This document shows positions 26,435 to 35,284 of a stretch of 64,000 nt of DNA, one piece after another (position 1 is the stretch's first letter; each line of letters opens with the position of its first letter). The DNA lies in the NCBI RefSeq assembly GCF_001742305.1, contig NZ_MJAT01000012.1, forward strand, positions 248,001 to 312,000. The letters run 5' to 3'. A model generated the notes under the pieces. That model searched no databases. It worked only from the letters and a program-made list of their open reading frames with translations, and was not told where the DNA came from. The translations under genes and the position numbers were made by a program. The stretch is from Desulfuribacillus stibiiarsenatis. GTDB lineage: Bacteria; Bacillota; Bacilli; Desulfuribacillales; Desulfuribacillaceae.

Positions 26435-27523
26435 ATGTCTGAATATCTTATTCAACTAAATCTCCAACATTTTGCCGATGAAAAAACTGAAAAAGCCACA
26501 CCTAAGAAAAGACAAGAAGCGCGTGAAAAAGGTCAAGTAGCAAGGAGTAACGAAATCAACACTGCGTTAGTCCTTCTTTTTTCGTTCTTAATTTTAAAAT
26601 TCTTTGGCCCATTTATGGCGAACAATGTCCTTACCATTTTCCAGACGAATTTATCAGAATATGTTCTATGGGAAGCTAACACCGATAACTTAAAAGTAAT
26701 TACGATCGATATGCTGTATACTAGTTTCCTAGTAGTTCTTCCTGTAATGCTAGTAGCGATGGTAGCAGGAGTTTCGGCTAACCTAATTCAGGTCGGATTT
26801 ATGGTTACAACTGATCCGTTAAAGATGAAACTAGAAAAGATTAATCCAATAAGTGGGTTAAAACGGATGTTTTCCGTGCGTTCCTTAGTCGAACTTTTCA
26901 AGTCTATCTTAAAAATTGCTATTATATCATCCGTAGCTTTTTTATCTGTATATTTTCAGAAAGAGACATTGTTTCATTTAAATCGATTAGAACTAATTGA
27001 AATCATTGGTTTTACAGCTGATTTGGCAATTGATATTGGTTGGCGTGTCGCTTTAGTCCTATTGATTCTATCCATTCCTGATTTTGTATACCAAAAATAT
27101 GAGCATGAAAAGTCGATTCGGATGTCGAAAAAAGATATTAAAGATGAATACAAGAAATCTGAAGGTGACCCTAAAATTAAAGGGAAGCGTAAAGAAATTC
27201 AAAGAAAAATGGCGATTCAAAGAATGATGAGTAATGTTCCTAAGGCCGATGTTATCATAACAAACCCGACGCACTTTTCTATTGCAATACAATATAACCC
27301 TGACGAAATGATTGCTCCTATTATGATAGCTAAAGGAACAGATCACCTTGCTTTGAGAATCAGAGAAATTGCTACTGAATACGATATACCACTTGTTGAA
27401 AATAAACCACTCGCACAAACCCTATACAAAACTTTAGAGGTTGGCGATGCAGTTCCTGAATCCTTGTTCCAAGCTGTTGCTGAAGTACTAGCTTATGTAT
27501 ACAAGTTAAAGGGAAAGGTTTAA
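26435..27523 (+). CDS. flhB: Flagellar export switch protein FlhB
   Basis: FlhB controls the change of export substrate from hook to filament after autocleavage. The N-terminus has EKTEKATPKKRQEAREKGQV, followed by four membrane helices. The cytoplasmic domain contains the cleavage motif NPTH at 27262-27273 (ITNPTHFSIAI) and continues DEMIAPIMIAKGTDHLALRI and ENKPLAQTLYKTLEVG. Length 362 is normal. It ends before a short (TA)n tract and flhA. Confidence 0.97.
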   Translation: MSEYLIQLNLQHFADEKTEKATPKKRQEAREKGQVARSNEINTALVLLFSFLILKFFGPFMANNVLTIFQTNLSEYVLWEANTDNLKVITIDMLYTSFLVVLPVMLVAMVAGVSANLIQVGFMVTTDPLKMKLEKINPISGLKRMFSVRSLVELFKSILKIAIISSVAFLSVYFQKETLFHLNRLELIEIIGFTADLAIDIGWRVALVLLILSIPDFVYQKYEHEKSIRMSKKDIKDEYKKSEGDPKIKGKRKEIQRKMAIQRMMSNVPKADVIITNPTHFSIAIQYNPDEMIAPIMIAKGTDHLALRIREIATEYDIPLVENKPLAQTLYKTLEVGDAVPESLFQAVAEVLAYVYKLKGKV

Positions 27524-27559
27524 TATATATATATAAATAGTAAGAAAGGAGATCATTAC

Positions 27560-29596
27560 GTGCGCGTATCAGATTATGGAATAATAATTGCTTTAGTAGG
27601 CATTGTAGTAATGATGGTTATTCCATTACCTACGGGCTTACTAAGTATCATGTTAATATTGAATATTAGTTTGGCACTATTGATACTCCTAATCTCAATA
27701 CAAACTACAGAGCCATTGCAATTTTCTATATTTCCTTCTGTATTATTAATAGCAACACTTTTTCGCCTAGCTCTTAACGTATCAACAACACGTTCAATTT
27801 TATCGGAAGGGTACGCTGGAAAAGTAGTAGAGACATTTGGAGAATTCGTAGTCGGCGGAAATGCCGTAGTCGGGTTTATTGTATTCTTAATTCTAGTAAT
27901 AGTCCAATTTCTTGTTATTACTAAGGGTTCTGAGCGTGTTGCTGAGGTAGCTGCCCGTTTCACCCTTGATGCAATGCCAGGAAAACAGATGAGTATCGAT
28001 GCAGATTTAAATGCTGGAATCATAACTGAAACAGATGCGAAAAACCGTCGTGAAAAAATACAAAATGAAGCCGATTTCTACGGGGCGATGGACGGAGCAT
28101 CTAAATTCGTAAAAGGAGATGCGATTGCCGGAATTGTAATTGTGCTTGTAAATATTATCGGTGGATTTATTATCGGTATGGTTCAATTAAACCTAACATT
28201 TACTGATGCAATGTCTAGATTCACATTGCTATCTGTTGGGGATGGACTTGTCAGTCAGATTCCTGCATTACTAATTTCTACTGCAACTGGCTTAATTGTA
28301 ACTAGAGCTGCTACAGGTTCCAATCTTGGACAAGATTTTGCAAATCAGGTGTTTTCCTATCCAAGACTATTCTATGTAGTTGCTGTTGTTATTCTGTTAA
28401 TGGGGTTAGCGACACCGATAGGAATGTTACTTACATTGCCTATCGCTGCTGTTATTGCATACTCAGGTTATAGACTACAATTGGAAAGTAATAAAGAAGA
28501 AACTATAGTAGAAGATCAAGAAACAGAATCTAGTACAGAAGACATTAGAAGTCCAGAAAGTGTGTTAGATTTATTACAAGTGGATCCGATTGAGTTTGAA
28601 TTTGGTTATGGTCTAATACCTATAGCAGATACGAATCAAGGTGGAGATCTTTTGGATCGTGTAATTATGATTCGTAGGCAAATAGCTTTAGAAATGGGCT
28701 TAGTTGTACCAGTGATTCGAATTCGTGACAATATTCAACTAAAGCCTAATGAATACGTTGTAAAAATTAAAGGAAATGAAGTAGCGACAGGAGAACTGTT
28801 ATTAGATCATTACTTAGCAATGAGTCCTGGAATTGATGATGAGGATATTCACGGTATAGAGACCATGGAACCAGCTTTTGGTCTACCTGCATTATGGATC
28901 AGTGAAGACATGAAAGAGAAAGCCGAATTATCTGGTTACACAGTTGTTGACGCACCATCCGTTGTTGCAACACACTTAACGGAAGTCATTAAGAAACACG
29001 CGCATGAATTATTAGGACGACAAGAAACCAAAGCATTAGTCGATAAAGTGAAAGAGAATTACCCAGCAGTTGTAGATGAGTTAGTTCCTCAAGTCATGAC
29101 TGTTGGAGATATTCAAAAAGTACTAGCTAATTTGTTGCGTGAAAAGGTTTCTATAAGAAATTTATCAACCATATTTGAATGTTTAGCGGATTATGGACAA
29201 ACTGTAAGGGACCCAAATTTATTAACGGAGTATGTCAGAGCGTATTTAAAAAGACAAATTACGAATCAATTTAAAGACGGGAATGAGCCGTTGAGAGTAT
29301 TAACAATGAGTCCAGAAATTGAAAATATAGTTGCAGAGAATATACATCAAGATGATCAAAATTCATACTTGGCGGTTAATCCTGAGGTATCACAGCAGAT
29401 TTATCATGCAATCCACAAGCAGGTTGCACGTTTAGTGGAAATGGGACAAGCCCCGATACTATTAGTTGCACCAAATATTCGCTACCACCTAAAGAGACTT
29501 ATTGAACCTGTTTTGCCAGATGTGATTGTTCTATCGTATAATGAATTAGAATCCTCTGTGGAAGTACAAAGTGTTGGGATGGTGGAATTATCATGA
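27560..29596 (+). CDS. flhA: Flagellar export protein FlhA
   Basis: FlhA forms the nonameric export ring that uses proton motive force and binds chaperone-substrate complexes. Eight membrane helices fill the first 310 residues, with the conserved cytoplasmic loop RFTLDAMPGKQMSIDADLNA and GDAIAGIVIVLVNIIGG. The soluble C-terminal domain starts near 340 (VDPIEFEFGYGLIP). GTG 27560 follows AAAGGAGA. The end overlaps flhF by four bases. Length 678 is typical. Confidence 0.97.
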   Translation: MRVSDYGIIIALVGIVVMMVIPLPTGLLSIMLILNISLALLILLISIQTTEPLQFSIFPSVLLIATLFRLALNVSTTRSILSEGYAGKVVETFGEFVVGGNAVVGFIVFLILVIVQFLVITKGSERVAEVAARFTLDAMPGKQMSIDADLNAGIITETDAKNRREKIQNEADFYGAMDGASKFVKGDAIAGIVIVLVNIIGGFIIGMVQLNLTFTDAMSRFTLLSVGDGLVSQIPALLISTATGLIVTRAATGSNLGQDFANQVFSYPRLFYVVAVVILLMGLATPIGMLLTLPIAAVIAYSGYRLQLESNKEETIVEDQETESSTEDIRSPESVLDLLQVDPIEFEFGYGLIPIADTNQGGDLLDRVIMIRRQIALEMGLVVPVIRIRDNIQLKPNEYVVKIKGNEVATGELLLDHYLAMSPGIDDEDIHGIETMEPAFGLPALWISEDMKEKAELSGYTVVDAPSVVATHLTEVIKKHAHELLGRQETKALVDKVKENYPAVVDELVPQVMTVGDIQKVLANLLREKVSIRNLSTIFECLADYGQTVRDPNLLTEYVRAYLKRQITNQFKDGNEPLRVLTMSPEIENIVAENIHQDDQNSYLAVNPEVSQQIYHAIHKQVARLVEMGQAPILLVAPNIRYHLKRLIEPVLPDVIVLSYNELESSVEVQSVGMVELS

Positions 29597-30846
29597 GAGT
29601 AAAAAAATACATTGTAGATAATATGCCTGAGGCATTAGTGTTAATTCGAAAAGACCTTGGTCATGACGCCGTTATCCTTGATCAAAAGAAAATTAAAGTA
29701 GGCGGTTTTTTAGGCATGTTCAGTAAGCAGAAATTAGAAGTAATTGCTGCCATTGAACCAAAGGTAAAGAAAAATGTGATATCTCCTGAGAAACCATTAG
29801 TACCTCCTATCTTTGTTACAGAGTACTCAAAACAACAAACATTAAACGGAAATGTTCAATCTAATCAAAGCCAAGAGACCGAATCAAATCCTGTTGCCAT
29901 TAATTTTGAATCACTAAGGGAGCCTATTGTTTCCAAACCACAGGTTCAAACTCCAGCTTCTACTCGGGTAACGGAAGAGAAAATGATGGAAGAGATACAA
30001 GAAATCAAAGGAATGTTTGTACGAATGATGTGCAAACATTCTAACGATGATTTCCCGGAGAATATTAAAAAGCTTTACAATCATTTAGTAGAAAGAGATA
30101 TTGAAGAAGCTCTAGCTAGTTCAATTATTTCAAATATCATGGAAAAGTTAGGTTCACCTAGACACGTAGCACAAACATATCTTAATGAAATATTACAAAA
30201 TGAAGTTGCTAAACTTATTGAAAAAAATTATAAGTCGCAACCACCGATTACCAAACAGCAGATTTACGCATTTGTTGGACCAACTGGTGTTGGAAAAACT
30301 ACGACAATTGCTAAACTAGCTGCTTATTATCTATTAGAAAAGAAATTAACGGTAGGTTTAATTACTGCTGATACATATAGAATTGCAGCTGTTGATCAAC
30401 TTCGAACGTATGCCAATATATTAAACATACCGATTGAAATTGTAATTACTCATGATGATATGAAAAAAGCTATTTATAATTTAAAAGAACGTGATATCAT
30501 ATTAATAGATACTGCTGGAAGAAATTATCGTAAAGATATGTATTTAACAGAATTAAAAAGTCTTTTAAGTGTTGCGCAGCCAGATGAATCATATTTAGTA
30601 CTCAGTATGACAACGAAACAAAAAGACATGAATGACATTGCCAATAGTTTTAAAACTGCAAATATAAATAATATAATTTTTACAAAGATTGATGAAACTA
30701 GTTCGTATGGAGCTATATTAAACATGCTACAGAATCATAATAAAACACTATCTTTTTTGACGAATGGCCAAAATGTGCCTGAAGATATTGTGTTTATAAA
30801 CCCGAAAAACCTAGCGAAACTGATAGTGGGTGAGCTAAATGAATGA
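29593..30846 (+). CDS. flhF: SRP-type GTPase FlhF
   Basis: FlhF is the third SRP-GTPase and helps place new flagella. The N-terminal basic part (MRVKKYIVDNMPEALVLIRK) is followed by a variable linker and the NG domain. G1 is [21 protein letters not shown]2/G3 regions are TADTYRIAAVDQLRTYA and DTAGRNYRKD, and G4 reads FTKIDETSSYGAI. Length 417 is normal. It overlaps flhG by 8 bases; FlhG stimulates the GTPase of FlhF. Confidence 0.95.
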   Translation: MRVKKYIVDNMPEALVLIRKDLGHDAVILDQKKIKVGGFLGMFSKQKLEVIAAIEPKVKKNVISPEKPLVPPIFVTEYSKQQTLNGNVQSNQSQETESNPVAINFESLREPIVSKPQVQTPASTRVTEEKMMEEIQEIKGMFVRMMCKHSNDDFPENIKKLYNHLVERDIEEALASSIISNIMEKLGSPRHVAQTYLNEILQNEVAKLIEKNYKSQPPITKQQIYAFVGPTGVGKTTTIAKLAAYYLLEKKLTVGLITADTYRIAAVDQLRTYANILNIPIEIVITHDDMKKAIYNLKERDIILIDTAGRNYRKDMYLTELKSLLSVAQPDESYLVLSMTTKQKDMNDIANSFKTANINNIIFTKIDETSSYGAILNMLQNHNKTLSFLTNGQNVPEDIVFINPKNLAKLIVGELNE

Positions 30847-31699
30847 TCAAGCAGCTAGATTAAGGCAACTAGTATCACAAAATAAAGCAAAAAAAGCTCG
30901 CGTAATTACAGTGACAAGTGGTAAGGGGGGAGTAGGTAAATCTAATTTTACCCTCAACTTTGCATTGTGTTTAAAAGAATATGGGAAAAAAGTTGTAATT
31001 TTAGATGCCGATTTAGGCTTGGCTAATATAGATGTACTTTTAGGTGTAAGTACAAAGATGAACTTAGCGAATATTATTTATGATCATGTTACGATATGGG
31101 ATGTCCTGTATAAAAGTGAATATGGAATTGACATTGTAGCAGGGGGGTCGGGGATTCAGGACTTACTTAGCTTGAATGAGAGTCAACTTGAGCACTTCCT
31201 GAAACAAATCGATCTCCTAAGTAATTATGCAGACTATATACTGATTGATACAGGTGCAGGACTATCAAAAGAGACTGCAAGGTTAATAGTAGCCGCAGAT
31301 GAAGTCATATTAGTTACTACGCCTGAACCAACTTCAATTACGGATGCATATGCAATTGTCAAAATGGTACACAATATTTCACAAGATATAAAATATCGAT
31401 TAATCGTAAATCGTGTTATGAATAATATTGAAGGTAAAGCCACAAGTGAAAAATTGCAATTAGTAACAAAAAGATTTTTGAATATTGATTTATCATTCCT
31501 CGGTCTTCTACCTGATGATCAAAATGTATTACAAGCTGTTAAGAAACAAAAACCATTTTACTTAATGCATCCGACGACTGATGCATCGCAGGCTATGAGG
31601 GATGTTACAAATGAATTTTTAAATCATAAGGTAGAAAGTGATGATAAACAACAAGGAATCACTAGCTTTATGAGCAAAATGTTAAGGCTTCTAAGATAA
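30839..31699 (+). CDS. flhG: MinD-like ATPase FlhG (YlxH)
   Basis: FlhG is a ParA/MinD-family ATPase that controls flagellar number and place. The N-terminal helix DQAARLRQLVSQN holds the conserved Gln that activates FlhF. The deviant Walker A is TSGKGGVGKSNFTLNFA, with DADLGLANIDVLLG and IDTGAGLSKET for Walker B. The C-terminus (ITSFMSKMLRLL) looks like an amphipathic membrane-binding helix. ATG 30839 overlaps the flhF end. Confidence 0.95.
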   Translation: MNDQAARLRQLVSQNKAKKARVITVTSGKGGVGKSNFTLNFALCLKEYGKKVVILDADLGLANIDVLLGVSTKMNLANIIYDHVTIWDVLYKSEYGIDIVAGGSGIQDLLSLNESQLEHFLKQIDLLSNYADYILIDTGAGLSKETARLIVAADEVILVTTPEPTSITDAYAIVKMVHNISQDIKYRLIVNRVMNNIEGKATSEKLQLVTKRFLNIDLSFLGLLPDDQNVLQAVKKQKPFYLMHPTTDASQAMRDVTNEFLNHKVESDDKQQGITSFMSKMLRLLR

Positions 31700-31717
31700 C
31701 GAAGGGGTGAATCATCA

Positions 31718-32824
31718 ATGGATAATAACTATATAAAAGTTCTAATCGTTGATGACTCCGCATTTATGAGAAAGATGATTACTGATATGATTCAATCTGA
31801 TGAACATTTGCAAGTAGTTGGCACCGCAAGAAATGGAGAAGAGGCATTATCGAAAATTGAATCATTACAACCGGATGTAATTACGTTAGATGTTGAAATG
31901 CCGAAAATGGATGGGATTACTACACTAAAAGAGATTATGAGAACTTCACCATTACCTGTGATTATGTTAAGCAGTTTAACCCATGTAGGGACAACAGAGA
32001 CAATCAAAGCGTTAGAGCTTGGAGCATTTGACTTTATAGGAAAACCTTCTGGACCAATTTCCTTAGATATAGAAAAGATTAAAGCAGAACTCATTGAAAA
32101 AATCCACTTAGCATCTGCTAGTAAGAATAGAATTTTAAAATTACCAAGAATGTCGATTAAAGATAAGGTGTTAACAAAGCCTCCGGATATCAACTATAAA
32201 TCTAAGAAAATTGAAGAAAAAAATATGACTATGAATACTTCTAAAGTTGACACGATTATTGCTATTGGTACATCTACAGGTGGTCCAAGAGCTTTACAAA
32301 ATGTAATTACTAAGCTCCCTAAAGATATTCAAGCTAGTATTGTCATTGTACAACACATGCCACAAGGTTTTACGAAATCCTTAGCAGAAAGATTGGACTC
32401 GATTAGTGAGATTAAAGTTTTTGAAGCTGAGGATAAGATGATTTTACAGAATGGATGTGCATATCTTGCCCCAGGTGCACATCAGATGAGCATTTCACAA
32501 AATCGTAATGGCGAATATCAAATAAGAATTGATATAGAGGCTGAACCATACTCTGGCCATAAACCTTCTGTTGATTATCTATTTCTTTCAATTGCTGAGT
32601 TACTCCCAATGAAAAAGATTGTCGTAATCATGACGGGCATGGGTGGTGATGGATCGAAAGGGTTAGTGGCTATTAAACAAAAATCAGCTTATGCAATAGC
32701 TGAAGACGAGAGCACCTGTGTTGTGTTTGGGATGCCTAGGGTTGCAATAGCTACTGGACTAATAGATGATATAGTGCCTTTAGAGAAAATTGCATCTGAG
32801 ATTATAAAACATGCGAAAAACTAA
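31718..32824 (+). CDS. cheB: Chemoreceptor glutamate methylesterase CheB
   Basis: CheB removes methyl groups from (and deamidates) chemoreceptors when phosphorylated by CheA. The receiver domain shows VLIVDDSAFMRKM with phosphoacceptor Asp58 (ITLDVEMPKMDG). A linker leads to the esterase domain with the catalytic Ser in IGTSTGGPRAL, His in VQHMPQGFT and Asp in GMGGDGSKG. Length 368 is normal. In B. subtilis cheA follows; here a 125-base gap and cheW follow. Confidence 0.96.
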   Translation: MDNNYIKVLIVDDSAFMRKMITDMIQSDEHLQVVGTARNGEEALSKIESLQPDVITLDVEMPKMDGITTLKEIMRTSPLPVIMLSSLTHVGTTETIKALELGAFDFIGKPSGPISLDIEKIKAELIEKIHLASASKNRILKLPRMSIKDKVLTKPPDINYKSKKIEEKNMTMNTSKVDTIIAIGTSTGGPRALQNVITKLPKDIQASIVIVQHMPQGFTKSLAERLDSISEIKVFEAEDKMILQNGCAYLAPGAHQMSISQNRNGEYQIRIDIEAEPYSGHKPSVDYLFLSIAELLPMKKIVVIMTGMGGDGSKGLVAIKQKSAYAIAEDESTCVVFGMPRVAIATGLIDDIVPLEKIASEIIKHAKN

Positions 32825-32949
32825 TGATGTGAAAAGAGGATAATCCACTTTAGTTATAGAAATAAATATACAAATAGTGATTTTATAAAGGAAACGTATA
32901 ATAAGATTTCTTGATAGGAAATAGAATATTTGTAAAGGGGGAGTTCTGT
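32825..32949 (+). other. Gap between cheB and cheW where cheA is expected
   Basis: This 125-base AT-rich gap has no hairpin, no open frame and no remnant of CheA that I can recognise. A TATAAT lies at 32897-32902, but no -35 box is visible at 16-18 bases. The gap ends with the strong AAAGGGGGAG site of cheW. Confidence 0.5.
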
Positions 32950-33438
32950 TTGGTTGAAAATATCAATCAATCAATGAGTATGGAAATCAAAGTCATTGTT
33001 TTTCGACTAGATTCTGAGGAATACGGCGTAGAAGTGAACCAGGTAAAGTCAATCGAAAGAGTCCAAAATGTCACCAAGATTCCCCAAAGTGCAAATTTCG
33101 TTAAAGGAATCATAAACCTTAGAGGCAATGTTACTCCAATTATTGATTTAAGAACACGCTTAGGAATGGAGTATCTTGAAGCGACTGATAGCTCTAGAGT
33201 TATCATTGTAGGTGTAGAAGGTATGCAAATAGGGCTTATTGTAGATTCTGCGAATGATGTAATTGATATTCCAGGCAATCTGATTGAAGCTCCACCTAAG
33301 GTTGTAGGAAATGTAGATGCTGCTTATTTAAGAGGAGTAGCAAAACTAGACGATAGACTGCTAATTTTACTTAACTTAGATAAGGTATTAGATACAGTAG
33401 AAATAAAAAAACTTGAAGAGATAGGAAAATCAATATGA
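32950..33438 (+). CDS. cheW: Chemotaxis coupling protein CheW
   Basis: CheW joins chemoreceptors to the kinase CheA. The protein (about 162 residues from TTG 32950) has the SH3-like CheW fold: EIKVIVFRLDSEEYGVEVNQ, then IPQSANFVKGIINLRGNVTP and PIIDLRTRLG. The tail holds RGVAKLDDRLLILLNLDKVL. TTG 32950 is six bases after GGGGGAG; the open frame starts at 32911. It overlaps cheC by four bases. Confidence 0.94.
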   Translation: MVENINQSMSMEIKVIVFRLDSEEYGVEVNQVKSIERVQNVTKIPQSANFVKGIINLRGNVTPIIDLRTRLGMEYLEATDSSRVIIVGVEGMQIGLIVDSANDVIDIPGNLIEAPPKVVGNVDAAYLRGVAKLDDRLLILLNLDKVLDTVEIKKLEEIGKSI

Positions 33439-34055
33439 TCGATCCAATCAAAAATATAAATGAATTTCAACTCGATGTCCTCAGAGAAATTGGTAATATT
33501 GGAGCAGGGAATGCTGCCACAGCGTTATCAAAACTATTGAAAAAGCCAGTGGATATGAATGTACCACGAGTTCAAATCTTATCGTTTCATGAAATCGCTG
33601 AGTTTGTAGGTGGTGAGGAAACAATAATTGTCACTGTGTTTCTAAGAGTAGAAGGCGATATACCAGGAAATATGTTTTTTATCTTAGGAATGGATTCAGC
33701 AAAATCATTAATTCGTGATATTGTTGGCCCAAGTCAAAATGACGAAGAATTTTCAGAACTTGAATTATCTGCTTTACAAGAAATAGGAAATATTCTTGCT
33801 GGTTCCTACCTCACATCTCTTTCGGATCTTACGAAGATGAACTTGCAACCAAGTGTTCCTGCATTAGCGATTGATATGGCTGGTGCAATCTTGAGTTATG
33901 GGTTAATAGAACTAGGGAGAAGTGGAGACTATGCACTAGTAATTGATACAGAAATACAACCAGGTACAGAAAAAAGCGAAAAATTAAATGGACATTTCTT
34001 TTTACTTCCGGACCCTGAATCATTCGAAATATTGTTTACTTCTTTAGGGGTGTAA
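33435..34055 (+). CDS. cheC: CheY-P phosphatase CheC
   Basis: CheC dephosphorylates CheY-P and in Bacillus works with CheD for adaptation. Both phosphatase motifs of the form D/S-x3-E-x2-N-x22-P are intact, beginning DVLREIGN and SALQEIGN. Length 206 is normal. ATGA overlap with cheW supports coupling. In B. subtilis cheD is next, but here an unknown membrane protein follows, so CheC may act alone or with a CheD encoded elsewhere. Confidence 0.95.
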   Translation: MIDPIKNINEFQLDVLREIGNIGAGNAATALSKLLKKPVDMNVPRVQILSFHEIAEFVGGEETIIVTVFLRVEGDIPGNMFFILGMDSAKSLIRDIVGPSQNDEEFSELELSALQEIGNILAGSYLTSLSDLTKMNLQPSVPALAIDMAGAILSYGLIELGRSGDYALVIDTEIQPGTEKSEKLNGHFFLLPDPESFEILFTSLGV

Positions 34056-34085
34056 GATTTGTTTCATATTATAGGAGAACAGCCA

Positions 34086-34454
34086 ATGAAGCTTCGCATT
34101 TTCGTTTCTATTTCTGCATTTGTACTAACTTTTTTAGTGAGCATTTATAGTAACGTTTTTTTTACAGCAATTAAGAGAAGTATTTTTTCTTTTATTCTTT
34201 TTTACATTATTGCAACAATAATTGAAAAACTACTAGAGAAAGAAATCATGGCGTTTGATCAGGTAGAGAATTGTCAGCAAGATTTAGATGCACAGTCTAG
34301 CGTTTCAGGGGAAACATCAGATGCTAATAAAGTTAATAATAATGAAGATATAGATTTTCAGCCTCTTAAATATGATGAACTAGATATAGATAATATGGAT
34401 CCAGAAATGATTGCAAAAATTCTTAGGAATTTCGATGATGATAAAAAAAGCTAA
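34086..34454 (+). CDS. Small two-helix membrane protein of unknown function
   Basis: I do not recognise this 122-residue protein. From ATG 34086 (eight bases after AGGAGA) it has two predicted membrane helices within residues 1-50 (IFVSISAFVLTFLVSIYS and SIFSFILFYIIATIIEKLL). An acidic cytoplasmic-type tail follows, rich in Asp, Glu and Asn and ending in LRNFDDDKKS. It lies between cheC and sigD, near where B. subtilis has cheD, with which it shares nothing visible. The context suggests a role in motility or in control of sigD, but that is only inference. The longer frame from TTG 34059 lacks a good ribosome site. Confidence 0.75.
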   Translation: MKLRIFVSISAFVLTFLVSIYSNVFFTAIKRSIFSFILFYIIATIIEKLLEKEIMAFDQVENCQQDLDAQSSVSGETSDANKVNNNEDIDFQPLKYDELDIDNMDPEMIAKILRNFDDDKKS

Positions 34455-34486
34455 CAGTCAAGACTTACTAATGGGATGGATATGCC

Positions 34487-35260
34487 ATGGGAAATCGATA
34501 TTCAACACCTCAAATTAACGAATATTGGGAAAAGTGGAGTACTGATAAGAATCAAGAGACAAAAGAGAACCTCATTGTCTCTTATTTGCCATTAGTGGAA
34601 TATGTCGCTGATCGTGTCTCCATAAATTTACCGGCTTCTATTCAGAAGGACGATTTAGTTAGTTTAGGACATATCGGGTTGATTGAAGCGTTAGAACGTT
34701 TCGATTTAGGCCGAGGTTGGAAATTTGAGACTTTTGCAATTTGGAGAATTAAAGGTGCTATTATTGATGGTTTAAGAAAAGCGGACTGGGTGCCTAGAGG
34801 AGTAAGAAAGAAATCTAAAGAACTTGAGGAGGCATTTCATACCTTACAATCCTCTCAAAAGGAACCTGTAACAGACGAACAAATGTCTGAATATCTTGGA
34901 ATTAGTATGGAAGCATATTATCAACTGTTGCAGGATGTACAGATGACAACGTTTATATCAATTGATGATTCAGTGGGAGAAGATGGCAATGCATTCAGGG
35001 ATGTTATTCCAGACGAGAAAGTAATTTTGCCTGAGATGCAATTAGATTTGAATGAATCGAAAAATATTTTAATAAAAGCTCTTGAGAAATTACCAGAGAA
35101 AGAAAAAATTGTTGTAAGTATGTATTACTATGAAGATTTAACTTTAACTGAAATTGCAAAGGTCTTATCAGTATCAACGAGTAGAATTTCACAATTGCAC
35201 ACAAAAGCTATTTTACGTTTAAGAGGATTTTTAAGTAGACAGAAAAAGCAGTTGTTTTAA
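34487..35260 (+). CDS. sigD: Flagellar/motility sigma factor SigD (FliA)
   Basis: SigD drives late flagellar and chemotaxis genes such as flagellin and receptors. Region 2 is YLPLVEYVADRVSINLPASI through WKFETFAIWRIKGAIIDGLR, with the typical DWVPRGVRKKSKELEEA. Region 4 is EKIVVSMYYYEDLTLTEIAK with the helix-turn-helix SVSTSRISQLHTKAILRLR. Length 257 is standard for FliA/WhiG types. It lies about 25 kb from the operon start, so long-range transcription decline could limit it, as shown for B. subtilis. Confidence 0.97.
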   Translation: MGNRYSTPQINEYWEKWSTDKNQETKENLIVSYLPLVEYVADRVSINLPASIQKDDLVSLGHIGLIEALERFDLGRGWKFETFAIWRIKGAIIDGLRKADWVPRGVRKKSKELEEAFHTLQSSQKEPVTDEQMSEYLGISMEAYYQLLQDVQMTTFISIDDSVGEDGNAFRDVIPDEKVILPEMQLDLNESKNILIKALEKLPEKEKIVVSMYYYEDLTLTEIAKVLSVSTSRISQLHTKAILRLRGFLSRQKKQLF

Positions 35261-35284
35261 ATTGTTCTAATTGGAGGTGATACG

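Noticed and set aside
27523-27540. (TA)n tract between flhB and flhA as a regulatory repeat
   Set aside because: It is only about six units in a short AT-rich gap and shows no other signal.
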